A DNA stretch of 64,000 nt from Rhododendron vialii (GCF_030253575.1 NC_080569.1:24732001-24796000), one strand, 5' to 3'; shown: positions 42,419 to 55,782, counted from the first letter of the stretch. Program-made: numbers and translations. The notes: generated from the letters alone by a model not told the origin.

Positions 42419-43289
42419 TGCAATTCCTTTCTATTATAAATACTTGTTTAGGAACATAAAGGTCTGCAAACTTTATTACTTTTATTAAAAACGAAACAGA
42501 TATTGAAGCTTGGTTTGTTTATGCAATAAGTTGATCTAGAACTAGCTTTTAACGATCTAAAATTCTAGTAGATTAATTTTTTATCAGCCTGCATAACTGA
42601 AATATCGGGAGCAATAGTTTTGTCCAGATGATTAGGCCCAAAGAAATTCACCTCCTTGTCATTCAATAATTCCTAAACGATTCTTCACACAACCAACTTC
42701 AGACATGCTAACCTAAGCAGACCAAAATTCCTGTAATCTCTCTTTTTTTTGTCCGTTTCAACAGGCGCTTACGCCACCTTGACTAATTACCTCTCTTGTT
42801 CGGTTGACGCCACCTTGACTAATCACCTCTCTTGTTCGGTGAAAAGGACTAGGAAATTCACAAGAAACTACTTTATTGGGGTGTGATCCCAAGAATCGAA
42901 TCATGGTCTATTGTGTGGGACGCAGACGCACCAACCATCCGGATTAGGGTGCTAAAATTCCTCCACCCTAAAATTCCTCCAATTTCATAACCCATATATG
43001 GTTCCAACTTTACTCACATGTTCAGGTATACATAAATACATACCCACCTAATTTTAGCAACGATTTTGGCTTAGGCTTACCTGTTGACATGTCTACTGAT
43101 ATGATTATTTGAAACAGAATCAGCTTCTCGAATTAGGAGAAATGTGGTGAAACCCGTATCATTCAAGTTTGAGACTTTGGGTCGTAACGCGTGCCTGTCC
43201 TTGATTTCCATTGTAGCTTTTGAAATACAGCGAAGAAGGGGATACTTCAGGAGAAAGCTACCGAGGCTGCGAGGCAGGAGAGGGGCTGA
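41614..43289. promoter_or_regulatory. 5' flank of kinase copy A
   Basis: This stretch is shared with block B upstream of copy B (54943-58460), apart from gaps. It contains a pure GA microsatellite (42361-42414) conserved in position in block B (55737-55780), and the SINE at 42745. I did not find a convincing TATA box. The tandem 'gccaccttgactaat' units (about 42771-42835) are a small duplication inside the SINE. Confidence 0.35.
42745..42960 (-). mobile_element. tRNA-derived SINE-like repeat (block A)
   Basis: On the minus strand it shows a B-box-like GATTCGATTCTTGG and a 3' A-tail (plus-strand t-run at about 42744-42751). The equivalent copy in block B is at about 58000-58140, so it predates the duplication. 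It resembles the copy at 3948. Confidence 0.45.
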
Positions 43290-43590
43290 GAGCATCTCCA
43301 GCCTTGACTCAATTTAATACTCAAATTTAAAAATGGGACAAAAATCACAAAAATTTCTCTCCAATCTTTGACCCAAATCCTTTCTTATTTTGGGCTTTAT
43401 CCATTTTTTTGCCAAATCTGAGACAACTTTTGCCTTGACTCATTTTTCCAACTGCTAGTTAGAGAGAGAGAAAGAGGGAGATGTGTAAAATTTGGATTTG
43501 ATGGTTGGAGATGTGTCTACCCAAAATGGATTTTTACCCAAAATTTGACTCAAATTTGAAAAAAAATATGAGTGAAGACCGGAGATGCTC
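43290..43590. mobile_element. MITE, block A only (TGA target duplication)
   Basis: The 301-bp unit starts GAGCATCTCCAGCC and ends CCGGAGATGCTC, flanked by TGA (43287-43289 and 43591-43593). Block B near 58462-58470 reads 'ggggctgagagttggg' straight through, which is the empty site. Confidence 0.88.
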
Positions 43591-44263
43591 TGAGAGTTGG
43601 GAAGGCTGGGTTTGGAACCTAGGAAAATTAAGGGGGAATAATTATAGGAGGCTCTGTTTGGTTGGAGAAATTAGAAAAGAAGGGAAAATAAAGTAGGGGA
43701 GAAATTAGAAGGGAATTTCAAGAAAAAATGGAGGGGAAGTTGAACTTTTTTTTTTGATTCTCTCTCTCTTACTCTACAAACCAAACAAGGGGAGGTAAAT
43801 TTTTAAAATTTTCTCATCAGTTTTCCAAGATCCAAACAGAGCCTAAGCACGTTAATGGCCGGATTGGATTTAGATTTTTATCCAAATTTGGTCTGGCACA
43901 ATCCAGACTACGAATATTCAATATAATCCGTTTGATCTAAATTCAAAAATCCAAAAATTAACATATCTGATCCGGTAATACACCATTTTAATTTAATAAC
44001 GCACTAATTCAGCTTATACATTACACCTCTAATTAATTCTGATCCGGATTGCCCATGGCGAAATTGTGAAAGTCGGATTTAGATCATATTTGAGTTATTA
44101 CGGGATCTGGTCGGATTTGAATTCTATATGATCGATAGATCAAATCTGATCCATATTTGTGACGGTGGCAAGGTTAGGGGCTTGAGCTCTCGTCAAATTT
44201 TCATGATCGGTTAATTTTGTGCCATTGCCGCTCACCCGGAATCCACAACCATGAACAGGGTTG

Positions 44264-44394
44264 TTCATTTTCTAAGACGAAATTATAAAAGCTTAAGTTT
44301 AGCCTACATTGATTATATAGTTAGGGTTGTTCATTTCCAAAGACGAAATTATAAAAGCTTAAGTTTAGCCTACATTGATTATATAGTTGGTATT
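44264..44394. repeat. Tandem duplication of about 64 bp
   Basis: The stretch from 'gggttgttcat' through 'cctacattgattatatagtt' occurs twice in a row with almost no change. It marks the end of the similarity between blocks A and B. Confidence 0.8.
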
Positions 44395-44710
44395 GTTAAT
44401 GTTTAGTTTTTTGTCTATTAGTTACGACAAGAAGATTCAAAAAAATATAAAATTTGGAAAGAAATTATTAAATTAAAAAGGCTTAGATAATTAAGAAGAT
44501 ACTAAAGGTATTAAAACCATTTTTTCCATTGAACTTATTAATATGAGATCCAAAGTGTTCCTTTATAAGAGTTTGGTAAGCATAATATAGCGAAAATAAA
44601 CACATATACGTTGATTAAATATAAAATACACATTATGATTCTTCATTTTTTCCCCCTTAACAAGCTTATGATTCTTTTTTTGTCAATTGATAGGAGATAT
44701 TATTACATCT

Positions 44711-45271
44711 GTAACGACCTTGATTTTTGGTAAAAAAAAAATTTCGTTAAATATTTGAATTTTTATTTTTAATTACTTGGTTTCTTTTAAAATTCCTTTT
44801 AAATTCTAATAATCCGTCATAATTAGATTTTAGTCCTTTAAAATTATATTTCTTAGCTAGAAATCCTACTTGGCAAATAGGATTAGCTTCCAACCGAATA
44901 GTTGAAGAAACCAAACTATCAATTCACTTAGTTACTTTCTTCTAACCCTAGATAACCTTTTAACCTTTACCCATTGGTTAATAAACGTTAGGAAAACTTT
45001 TATCCATTGAACAATAGGAAACCTAGATTTTTCCACCTAAAGTATCACTCTAGATTTATTAAAGTACATATATAAGATTATATAGTCCTATGTACTTTAT
45101 AGATTATTATAAGCATAGTCATCTCAAGTATTATTCTAGTATATAATACCTCACTCCTTTAACCATTGGTCAATACATGCTAGGGTAAACTTTACCCATT
45201 GTATAATAAGGTTAGTCTACCAACAAGTACTAGGATTTTATTAAATAGTCATTTTCTAGATTTTCCATGTG

Positions 45272-45315
<44 letters not shown>

Positions 45316-45527
45316 TATGTGTATGTACCTTATAAATCTATTGCCCTAGATTTTCTAAAGATATTGTTATATATAAATATGAGTACTAAAGTACTCTAAT
45401 ATAATAATATGATAGGAACATGTGCTTATTAGATTAGTTTATTAAGGAATCTTGACCCTATATTTATTTTTATTAGATACTTGAAAATCTTAAAGGATTA
45501 TATAGTACCTTATGTACTTATACTTGG

Positions 45528-45567
<40 letters not shown>

Positions 45568-47520
45568 ACTCTTTCATAGTACTACCGAGAGATATGGAGA
45601 CTACATTCAAACCTTATTCAACATTATTATCCTTCTACCCATTGAATAATAATTGTTAGAAAAATCTTTGTCCCTTGGGCAATAGATATTAGGATTTTGC
45701 CAATAAATATATAGATTGACAAGTCATAGACCAAATCTCATGACCTTAGCCTTGTCATGCCTACCACCCTTTTTCTATTAGGCCTAAATCTAGATTTCCC
45801 ACCAAAGTCATCTTCCTAGATTTCCTCTGTACTTGTATATATATACATAAATATAAGTACATATGTACCTTTTTTATTATGTTAAGCATGCTTATATGTA
45901 CTTCTAGGAAAAATCCTACTCAAAGGACAATGATCTTGTCATTTTTTTTTCATAGACCTAATAGGACTACCAATACCTTAAATATACTTAAATAGGCATA
46001 TATATACACACACACTCATTGTACTAGGCAAGGATTGGAGAGATATGGAAAGTACAACTCAATCTTTGAACCATCCTTCCTCTCCCATTAAATCTTCCTA
46101 AAATCTAACCCAAGGTACAAAAAAATCTAGTATTTTATACCTAGATATTGTTAGTACTTGTACATCATCCTTACAAGGCCATACCTATCCCTTTACTCGT
46201 TGGACAATAATTGCTAGGAAAAATTTTGATTCCTTGGGTAATAGCCAAGACTTTTGCTATAAATAGCACCACATCCTCACCATTCAACTCACACTTTTCA
46301 TTCTTCAACTTCTCTCTCTAGAAAGTCTTGTATTCTTGCCTTGTTCTTACTTTGTTCTTAGTGTTCTTGAGATTCTTCTTGAGTTCTTCAAGAAACTCAT
46401 CCTAGACGGCTACTAAACCACCACTCGACCACCCTTTTGATCCAAAAAGTTTAGTAGTATAGTCAAGATCTAGTTTCGAGAGAAACCTTTTTCTTTCGAA
46501 GCTACTGGAAGCTCACCGTAAGAAGTTACTCCATCTGACGTACTTACTTTTTCCGTAGCCGTACCTACCACCAAGAAGAACGGTAGATTTTTCCTTACTC
46601 ATTAATTCTAAGTATAAAAGTTATATGATCATGTAGAATATCCCTAACTACTCTCTCTAAGTATATATAAAAGTTTGTCTAGTTGCCTATAATGTTTGAA
46701 ATACATGAAAGATAGCTAGTAAATTTATTTTGCTAAAGGATGTATAAACATATTGAATAATCGACATTTACTTCAATAAACATATGTTGTTTAGAACTTT
46801 CCACAAAAGAAGAAAGAACGGATTTAGAAAGATAAGCATTTAATGTTGATTAAGAAGTATTCGTATTTTGATTTTTAGAATGGTTATGAGCATACATACA
46901 TGAATTGCTTGTATTACTTGTGGTGTGATAAAGCATAAGTGATTTTCACTCTAAAGGTGTCCGTACATGTGATGTTATGCTTTAAGTTGTGGTTTGAGCA
47001 TGATGATTAATATAGAATTGGATGATCTTGCTAGTTTAATTTCAAGATTATAATGAATGATTTACAATTACGTATGTGAAAAGTCCTACCGCGGAGTCGT
47101 TGCATGAAAACGAGACATAGAAATCGAGAAAGTAGAAATATGGCACTTAGGGTGTGGTTAATGATGAGATGCGTTTTGAAAAAAAAGAAATATTTTGAAA
47201 CCACCAAATGAGACAGGACGTGGTAGCGCATTGTGTGGTGTGTGTGTGTGTGTGTGCCAATAGGAACCATTGTGCGGATACCCGGGAACTCGGAGCGGCG
47301 GAACCGAGGTAGGGTGTGTGGCTTGGTTACCGCGGAGAGGTGCCGATGCCAATTATGTGCCAATAGGAACCCGGAGCGGCGGAACCGAGGTAGGGTGTGT
47401 GGCTTGGTTACCGCGGAGAGATGTCAATGCCAATTGTGTGCCAATGGAAACCCAAAGTGGCGAAACCATTGTGCGGATACTCGGAAACCCGGAGCTGCAG
47501 AACCGAGGATGAGTGTGTAA
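44711..47520 (+). mobile_element. LTR-like repeat region, probably Ty3 chromovirus-type
   Basis: The sequence TGTAACGACC at 44711 is a frequent start of long LTRs in plant Tekay/Del-type elements. A TATA box (gctataaatag, about 46258) is followed by a CT-rich leader-like stretch. Between them, a 'cccattg..caata..ttagg' unit recurs in decayed form near 44965, 45155, 45635 and 46190. Simple repeats include TA (45277-45311) and CA (45534-45562). No target duplication, primer site or coding frame could be fixed, so the boundaries and class are tentative. Confidence 0.4.
47254..47518 (+). repeat. GC-rich tandem repeat, about three units of 80-100 bp
   Basis: Units begin 'tgtgccaat.ggaa' and carry 'cggagcggcggaaccgaggt' and 'ggcttggttaccgcggagag'. 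They start near 47254, 47356 and 47437. The second unit lacks the 'ccattgtgcggatac' insert that units one and three have. The block is far more GC-rich than its surroundings. Overlapping open frames across it are by-products of the repeat. Confidence 0.75.
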
Positions 47521-47899
47521 AAATGATTTTGAAAATGTTGATTTGGAAAATGAAAAGTGGAACAATTATGAACATATCGATAAGTTGATACGACTATTCC
47601 TATTTCCTAGAGGTCTAGGAACAATAAACAAACATGACAACAACCAAATATGATTAAGAATGTATCTGGTGAACAAAATTTCCTCACAATTTCCCGTAAC
47701 GTGTCCTTTATGAACAAATTTTTGTAACAAACGGAGCTGAACTTGGTATTCAAAAATCCATGACACATATATCCTTTTCTGAATTGAAAATTTAAAGTGT
47801 AAGTAAATTAATTCACAATCTCAAAAAATATAGGATAAACAAAGTAAAGAAACAAAAATTAAAAAGTGTTGACTGAGTTAAAAATTAAAAATTAAGGCA

Positions 47900-49984
47900 A
47901 GATGAGCCATCAACAACCAAGCCAAAGTAAGGAGCTCCCCACCTTTACTGAGTTGTGCCATATGGATATTGGCTCTGCAATGACTTGCTGCATAGGACAT
48001 TCAACCCATATTTTGCTTATTATCTCCCACATTCTTTCGCTTCCTAATTTTTCTAGCTCTTGGGGCAGCATGCTCGCGTCAAATAAAACAGATTTGCTTC
48101 TGTCTCTCTTAACAGCGACAGGTTCAACTACTGTATTAACAGCAAGGATACTTTTGCAAGCTATTTTCTGTAATTCGTCTCGTCCCGTTTCCCCTTTTGA
48201 GCAGCATTTATTTAAGCCGCATCAACTGGTTTTACTCTGACCCTGTCCCTTTTCCGGTTCATTGTCGCAGAAGCATTTGCAGGTAAAGATGTTCATGCAG
48301 CAGTTCTTCCCTTCCTCTGACTTCCCGATTTTCCTTCCATGAAAGAATTTCTTGGCCTCAGCACAAGTATCCCTGAACCTTATTTGCCCAATACCTGCAA
48401 CTGTGGACAACATTGTGGCCTGCATGACTAGAAGATACAACATGTAATTGGAAAGGAGCTTAGATAACTCACGGAAATTCTTATTGTCAGTACCCCTGGG
48501 GTTCGTAGCATCACCACTCTCATTATTAGTATGCGCTCTACCTTCATCAACAGTGTTGTAGAGAAGTTCAGTAGCAATGTGCCACGTAATAAGACTCTTA
48601 TCAAAGTCAACCTCGTTGATCCAACGGAGTAAGTCAGTGCAACTTTCAAACCGAAGAATCCAATCTCACCTAGCGGAAAATATCTCCTTGGCCGTTTCTA
48701 AATCATCTGCTAGCTCGGATTTCATTTTTAACTCCTCAAAAATAAGATCTCTCAAGCCATTGGTGGCCATGAAATCCACAGTTTCCACATATTTCATCCC
48801 ATCTAGCAAGTTGGTTAGGCCAAACAAATCAATAGTTGCCTCCCACCATTCCAGACGTGGGTGCAAACAATAGTGTATCAAGTTGTACTGGGCGAGAGAT
48901 TCAGACCACCTGCGGCGCACAATTTGCATGATCTTCCTAGGAGAAAACCTTCTGGTCTTTTTTTCAAGGTTTCTAGGCCACCTATCCCTATTAACATTTA
49001 GCAACCTCTGCAGTTTCTTAATAAACCAATTAGTTAGACAGGGGTCTGACTTAGTGAGAGCAATAGCAGTCCAATCAGAGTAAAGAACCATCACAAAAGC
49101 TATTAGAGCATCCGCAATGGGAATAATCAAAATCGATAACCAAAATGTACCACGTCAGCATTTGATTATCCATTTAGTTCATAATCAAACTTAACAAACT
49201 TGACCTCCACATTAGTTATTTTTGTATCCCTATAAACCCCCCCAATACGCAATGCACCTATGTCCAATTGCAAACGAGTTCCAATCACGCACCCGACCAC
49301 ACCAAATTATTCGTCTCGATGAGATGATTCTAATGCGAGGTGTTTTTTAATTTTTTAGTTTTGAATTTAGTTATTGGGTTTGGTGATTGAGTTTTGGTTA
49401 TTAGTAAAAGTTGTTAAGTTTGGTTATGGAATGGGTGAAATTTGGTTATTTGCTAAAAGACTTGTAACTTTGATTATTACAATGTGAGATATATTTTTAG
49501 CATTGTTGCTAAGTTTGCTTATCCATACCAATTTGCTTATTATAATATGGATACTCTTATATCGAGAGCAATAGCACCAACAAGCAAAGTGTCGGAAATT
49601 CCAATATCTAACTTTTTAAAGTCCTTATTTTTGGTTAAATGGAAGACCACAAGGGCTGCGCAATTTAAACTGAACGAAATCAACCGCAAAGAGTATTCAA
49701 GCATACCTTGCACCACCGCGGCCTTAGTGTAGAGAATCTTATAGAAAAAATTCAGTTCTACCTCAACAATTTGGAAAGCAACTCTTGCGGTTCGCATGAG
49801 GAAAAAATCTCGGCTCTGGTTATGCTCACGGAAGCTGAAGATCAAATCCGCAATCAGTCCTTTGAAAGTAGAAAAGTAGTTATAAGCATCTTGCACCACC
49901 TTCAAATCAGACAACTCATCCCAATCTTTCGCATTTCCCGCTCTGTTGACCCTAATAGGTTTTGGAATCATTTCTATCTTTGTC
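47900..49984 (-). pseudogene. Broken DUF4220/DUF594 paralogue
   Basis: This is a diverged copy of the gene at 6503-8818. It is missing about the first 205 codons (similarity stops at about 49984) and the last 20 or so. Frame breaks include an in-frame TGA at 48666-48668 right after EIFSAR, frame changes near 48440 and 48235, and a MITE at 49106-49556 inside the membrane region. Some parts remain readable (for example FGLTNLLDGMKYV, REHNQSRDFFLMRT). It cannot make a full protein. Confidence 0.92.
49106..49556. mobile_element. MITE in the DUF4220 pseudogene (TTA target duplication)
   Basis: The 451-bp unit starts GAGCATCCGCAATGGGAATA and ends GGATACTC, with TTA on both sides (49103-49105 and 49557-49559). 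The intact paralogue reads 'gctactaaatcgag' across the same point near 7760, confirming the site. Its left end matches the MITE at 21212. Confidence 0.85.
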
Positions 49985-50009
49985 AGAAGTCTTGCTTCTA
50001 TCTTTTGGC

Positions 50010-50235
50010 TGTCTTTGCCACAGTTGAGGGTTTGTGTTGCTCCCTGTTTGGAGGTCGGTCATGGCCTATTAACTAGGAAAGCCTAGTTGCAAGGCTCTAG
50101 TGGGTAATCTTGGGTAATTAGGCCTCGTATTTGGTTATTTAGTCCCCATAGGACAATATGCAACTTCTGTGTATTCGGCTATGTTCTCATATAATACAAC
50201 TCCAACCATTTTGGCCAAAAAAAAAAAAAAAACCC
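50010..50235 (+). mobile_element. Possible retroelement 3' tail with poly-A
   Basis: The DUF4220 similarity ends at about 49984-50010. The next roughly 210 bp ('ggctgtctttgccacagttg' onward) end in a pure A run (50219-50233). This fits the 3' end of a 5'-truncated LINE on the plus strand. No coding part or target duplication was found. Confidence 0.35.
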
Positions 50236-51242
50236 AAGATTTTTTGACAAAAAAATAATGGTTTTAGCATTATTTTCATGTTTGTGTTAGCACTTCGCTT
50301 TCTAAAATGGATAAGGATGCACAACATCATACGTAGTGATAATTATAGAGGACTATATTTAGGGAGTTGTACAGGTTTATGGAAAAGTATAAAATAATTA
50401 TTAATATCGCCTCTCATGTCGTTATTTTTCTTACATATTTGCCCTCCCAATCTTAAAATCATACGTTTGTCCATGGATAAAAATTCTGTTTGATAACAAC
50501 CAAACCAGTAGGTAGGTGATGTGAGAAAAGGTCAAATGTTGAGCCGATGCCGAAGTCATTTTTGACCAATAATTTAGCAATACAATTCATATGCCGAAGC
50601 CAAAATTGAAAACTAGTACTCTTCCCACCTCAAAGAGTACAAGTCGTTAGCATTCTACACAAGTTTCAGAGCCGAAGTTTCCAAATGAGGTGGATATCTT
50701 CTCTTCAGAATAGCTACACTTTTAGCATGCATAAAGTGGATTTCTTTCTAGCTAGTCAGAGATGTAAATTCTCGAAATGACACAGCGGAAAATACACAAA
50801 GGCTAGATATTGTTCTAGCAGACAAGACAATTACTCGAATCCACGAGTAGCCCTTGAAATCCACAAGGAAAAGAGAGAAACTCTTGAATTAATATTGACT
50901 GAAAATTATTGATTTGCCCATAGGCTTACAATCTTATTTATACTAGCTAATGGATGAGGATAGACCTAACCTTTTACCTTCCCAACACATGACTCTTGGA
51001 CTTTCCAACAAAGACCTTTAAACTCCTGACTCAATACAAAAAACTAAACTAAATGACCCTTCAATACTCAATACAGTACCCACCTTGGAACTCTAAAAGG
51101 CACATTGAGCTACTTATTTTGACTTCTTCTTTGCCTTCAGACTCTCCAACTACTCCATAAATGTTTCAGCCACTCGTCCTGCATCAATAAATCTAATAAG
51201 CACTCACAAAATAGTAGAAAGAGTTTCTTTGTAACTTCAAAA

Positions 51243-51505
51243 ACGTTGCTATCATACAGATTTTGTGCATAAATAACGATGTGGGACACACTACAGGTTC
51301 CACATAAACGATCCGAGTTCTTAACTCTAAATGAAAAGTTAAATGATTGAATTGAGCACCTATAGATATCTGATTGAGCTAATTTATTGCGGGGACCCTC
51401 AAAAAAATATTTTACAATTAATGAACGGCTCAGATTGTTTGTGTGGGACCCGTAGTGGGCCCCACACCATGATCTATGCATAACATCTGTGTAGGTAGAC
51501 TTTTT
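51243..51505. mobile_element. MITE with long inverted ends (block B)
   Basis: The same hairpin element as at 37846-38200, shortened in the middle. The right arm 'gggacccgtagtgggccccacaccatga' and the left arm around 'acgatgtgggacacac' are recognisable. Confidence 0.6.
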
Positions 51506-51585
51506 GAACTTCAAAACTTCAGTTTTTTAGTCCCCATATAAACGAACAAGAGAAAGAAGAAGATATCATCACAAGGAAACTCACG

Positions 51586-54500
51586 TCATCGGCCTTCAGC
51601 AATAGTAACAGTTAAACCATTCGTACAAGGTTGCGAAGAATGTCTCTCAGACAACACTGGCCTTTGAGTAAACGCAGGCTGCTTTGGCTTGGGAAGATTT
51701 GCAATTTCACTACTTAGCATAGAAACAAATGTGGACATGTTAGGCCTCTCTATTGCAAATTCTTGTGCACAAAGTAGTCCAATATGTACGCATCTCAAAA
51801 TCTCCATTTGGAAGTCTTGACAAGTTATCCTAGGATCCATGAGAAGTGCGCTATTGCCTTCATTCCACAATCTCCATGCCTGAATTATGACAAGCAATAT
51901 GAAATATACGAAGATTATCTTTCACTGATGATTTGTGAAGAAAAGCTGGGAATGAGAGAAATAGGTCAGTCAAATGGCTCGAGTGAACTTACATATGCTA
52001 AAAGGCTCAAAGATTGCTCATCATTATAAAAACTTGTGTTCCGCCTTCCGGTTACAATCTCTAATAACAACACCCCAAAGCTGAATACATCGGATTTCTC
52101 TGAAAACATCCCTTGCATTGCATATTCAGGAGCCATATAACCACTACATCATGGCAAAATTGATTTGATTACATTATATCAACACACGAGAGAAAAGGTT
52201 AACATAGTAAGAACTCTTTTTTTGTTTTAAGGTCGTCGCATCTACTTACTATGTCCCAACAACCCTTCTCGTATTGGCTTGATCTTCATTGCCTCCAAAA
52301 ATCCTTGCCATACCAAAATCCGAATTTTTGGGTTTAGCTGTTCATCTAGCAGAATGTTACTTGCCTTCAAATCTCTATGAATGATCCTTAATCTAGAATC
52401 CCTATGAAGGTAGATGAGCCCCCTACTTATCCCCTCAATGATATTGAGCCGTTTACCCCAATCTAGGAGCTCTTGTTTGTGTAGATCTGAAAGAAGATCA
52501 ATCCAAAACAAGAATGACTGAGGGAAAGATTCAAGGAAATCGAAATTATGATAGTGAGGCGAGATAAAAAAATATATATTTGCAAAGCTCTTTGGGGGGT
52601 ATAACGGATATAATGTATCTCTAACATAATGAGTTAACTGCAAAGCTTAGGTGAGTGTAAAAAATTAAGAGCTTTTCGTACAAACTAACCAAAGAGAAAT
52701 GCATCCAAGCTTTTATTTGGCATGTATTCGTAGATCAACATCTTTTCATGATCTCCTTCTACACAGCAGCCAAGGAGTCTAACAAGATTGCGGTGTTGGA
52801 GTTTAGAAATCACAACCACCTCATTCATAAACTCCTCTAGCCCTTGTTTAGAGGATCTTGAAAGCCTCTTGACAGCTATTTCTTGTCCATCGTGTAATTT
52901 CCCCTAAAACAAACACCAGATATGATGTTGCTTTTCTACATCACAACACCAATCTTTAGTACCTTACATTTTTTCAAACTTGAAAAAAACAAACTATTAC
53001 CTTGTACACCAGACCAAAACCACCCTGTCCAAGCTTATTGTTCTCGTCAAAATTTCCCGTTGCAATTGCCAGCTTCTCAAACTTGAACAGGGGTAGTTCT
53101 TCACGTTTAACTTGGTTCATATTATCTTCAAACGAGGTTTCAATTGAGTATTCTGAAGATAGTGACCGTTTCTCAAGTTTAAACAACCTTTTTTTCGTCA
53201 TTCCTGGTTCAAGAGGTAGTTGTCAGTTATCTACTACATAGTAATAGCGAATGCCTTCTCAAGTTCTCAGTTCTTACAACAATAACTGTCGGTACCTTTT
53301 TGTTTGGCCATCCACATCCATGCGAAGTATGCGCATATTGCCATGATTATTGATCCATTGATCACTGAAACTGCAGTGACAAATTTCATGTTTCTCTTTT
53401 TATCTGTGAAATAGAACAAGCATAGCAAGAAAATGATCAAAATTGACAAACGCAGCTAAAACAGTCCTGAGTATTCTGAGAATCAACCAAAAGTTCCACA
53501 TGGCTAGCATGTTGACAATAAGAAAGAAAATATAACTGACTTCAAATTCTTCACAATAACAAGTAAATAAACAATCAAACGCTCAAACCAAAAGAAAAAT
53601 GAGTGGAAGCACACATAGAAGTTACTTAGGGAACCGGGATTATGGGTTATAAAATACAAAATATTACCCACCTCTGAATATGCCACGCGAATGTAAAGAT
53701 CTGCCCCATCCCTTGGAAATTTCTGAATGTCAACTAATTTTCCACTCCATGACATGCAGCCGATGCCCTGATAATATGCATAAGCTGTACACGAACAATT
53801 CATTAAGCATTGTTTTTCACACTCATTCTCTGGACCAGAAACCCAATCTGCCAAATCTGGCACTTTCATCGTCGTCAGCTTCAAAAACCCATCTTTCTTG
53901 TCTAGGTTGCTACTGCCATTTCTCTCACACTGCAAAGGTGATCGCACACCCACCAGTAAAATTCTCTCTATTCCATTCCTCTACATTATTTGGCTCAAAC
54001 CCCCTCAAACATGAACAAATCAGTGAACCCTTTGAATTGCAGCTTCCAAATGGCCCACACTTGCCATAAACATCACAGTCTGTCCCCGGAACGGACCACG
54101 GAACCTCCCATTCCTGCTTCCATTCAACCGTTTCCTTGCGCATAATGGTTCCATCATGATTCAGGAGGAAGTAATCCATTAAAGACTCATTTCCAGTAGT
54201 GAAACAGATATAAGCAGTTCCCTTGTTGTCAGCAGGAACGACGGTAACACGATTAAGATACGTGGAGTTCATGAATGGTATGCCAATAAAGATTTGACCG
54301 TTCCAAGGACCACTCCGCCAATAGGGATGACTACCATTCCATACAAAGAATTCGGGAATTGTTGCAGAATTAACACCAGCGGAAAAGGTTCCGACAGATG
54401 GATCAGAAGAGCTTTTCCATGATTTCAACAGTGTCTTCCCATCACTGCCAAGTTTCATCCCCTCTAAAAACGAGTCTGAAGGATATTGAAAACTCTCCCA

Positions 54501-54942
54501 AATTGTTCTTCCATCAGAGTCATCTCGGATGACAAGGTTACCGAAGTCTAACAGCTGGGCACTAGAATTCACCATGGGATTTGAAACATTTGATGACCAG
54601 ATAATACGTTTCTGTCCGCTTAAAATCAATAAGTTTCCACCGTCAGATATAATCATAGTCCCGGAAGAATCAGTGAGAGGTCTGTCTCTATTAGCTACCC
54701 ATACCACGGTTCTCAATGGTGTCGCTATACCATATGCCAACATATCTATTGGTGGTGTTAATAGGGCTGAAGAATCCCAGTTGAAAACCATCGTTGCTGG
54801 ATATTATACTATCAGGATCGGTGATGGGTTGTGTGGATGTAATTGTGTCCACAGCAATGCCAAACTTTGGAAGAAAACAAGAAAATAAGAGAATAAGGAC
54901 CTCAAGAAATGGGATTGAACGGTTGAAGATGATGAGTCCCAT
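51586..54942 (-). pseudogene. S-receptor-like kinase copy B, three frameshifts
   Basis: This copy keeps all seven exons with GT-AG borders: 53668-54942, 53296-53403, 53001-53203, 52690-52903, 52250-52486, 51993-52143, 51586-51879. Compared with copy A, exon 1 is 7 nt shorter, by a 2-nt loss near 54720 (after GIWYS in the lectin domain) and a 5-nt loss near 53940 (after FTGGCA). Exon 5 is 1 nt shorter near 52325, just before the DFG motif. Exon 4 is 3 nt longer, which keeps frame. Each of the three deletions breaks the reading frame, so neither the full receptor nor an intact kinase can be made. Exon lengths otherwise equal those of copies A and C. The decay looks recent because the rest is very similar. 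Confidence 0.92.
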
Positions 54943-55734
54943 ACCTTGTCCACTGCTCCATCATGGTGGATTATAAATTACGATCCGATGCATCCGCAAT
55001 GGCTATTTAGTACCCTTTTTCTTTTTGTATGATTTTTCTTACTATAACCACTGCTGTAGCATTATGAACTGGAAAGTCATGTATTGGTCTGGACAAATCC
55101 ACCCCGGAAAAGTGCCCCAATATCCAATGCATCCGCTATGGCTATTCCGGCCGGTACTCTTTTCAAGCGGATCAGGTGCTCGGGAAAGGTGCCCCAATAT
55201 CTTTTGTTTGGCTGTATAAACATTTCAATCAATTACTGATTGTGTTTCTTGGCAACACAGATACTATGGGAAGCTAGTTTGAGGAAGCCTTGGGCAAATC
55301 CCTTGCACAAGCTGTTTGATCCGTCGTCTTTTTTATCATCTGAACAATCTTACTTCAACTAGCCAAGATGCTGGGTTTCATCAGCTTGAATCAAGTCCAT
55401 GAGCCACCCACTCCATTTGTTGGTTTTCTTGGTGTGGGGCTGTTTGCTAAAACATTCAACTGTAGAATGGTCAAAGAATGCATCATATTTGAATGTCGTT
55501 GGATTTTCAATTAAGTAATTTTCTATGATACTATCTATAACTTTTGAAAATTCAAACTCCTTATAGAAACAAATAGATACATGAATGGATTAATCGAAAA
55601 ACACTAAAATTGCGGGGAAACTTCCTTGGAATGAAGACAAATTAAGAAAAGTAGCTAGAAAGCAGGAGGAAGGAAGAAGGAACCTACCCAAACAACCAAA
55701 TACCATTATTCAACAATAGCAGCAAGCTCTTTTC

Positions 55735-55782
<48 letters not shown>

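Larger units (their letters stand above)
35432..44268. repeat. Segmental duplication block A
   Basis: This block is collinear with block B (50240-59232). Anchors include 'gtcaaatgttgagc' (36119 and 50532), the whole kinase gene, the GA microsatellite upstream of it, the SINE, and the 'gttgttcat' end. Block A uniquely carries three insertions (35506, 36733, 43290). It lacks the kinase fragment present in block B at about 55.9-56.75 kb. Confidence 0.85.

Noticed and set aside
47233-47520. Open frame of 95 codons with repeated RNRGRVCGLVTAERC
   Set aside because: The repetition comes from the DNA tandem repeat; several frames on both strands are open for the same reason.
44711-47520. Firm call of a complete solo LTR
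   Set aside because: The start looks right, but I found no matching end, target duplication or primer site, so it is only listed as LTR-like.
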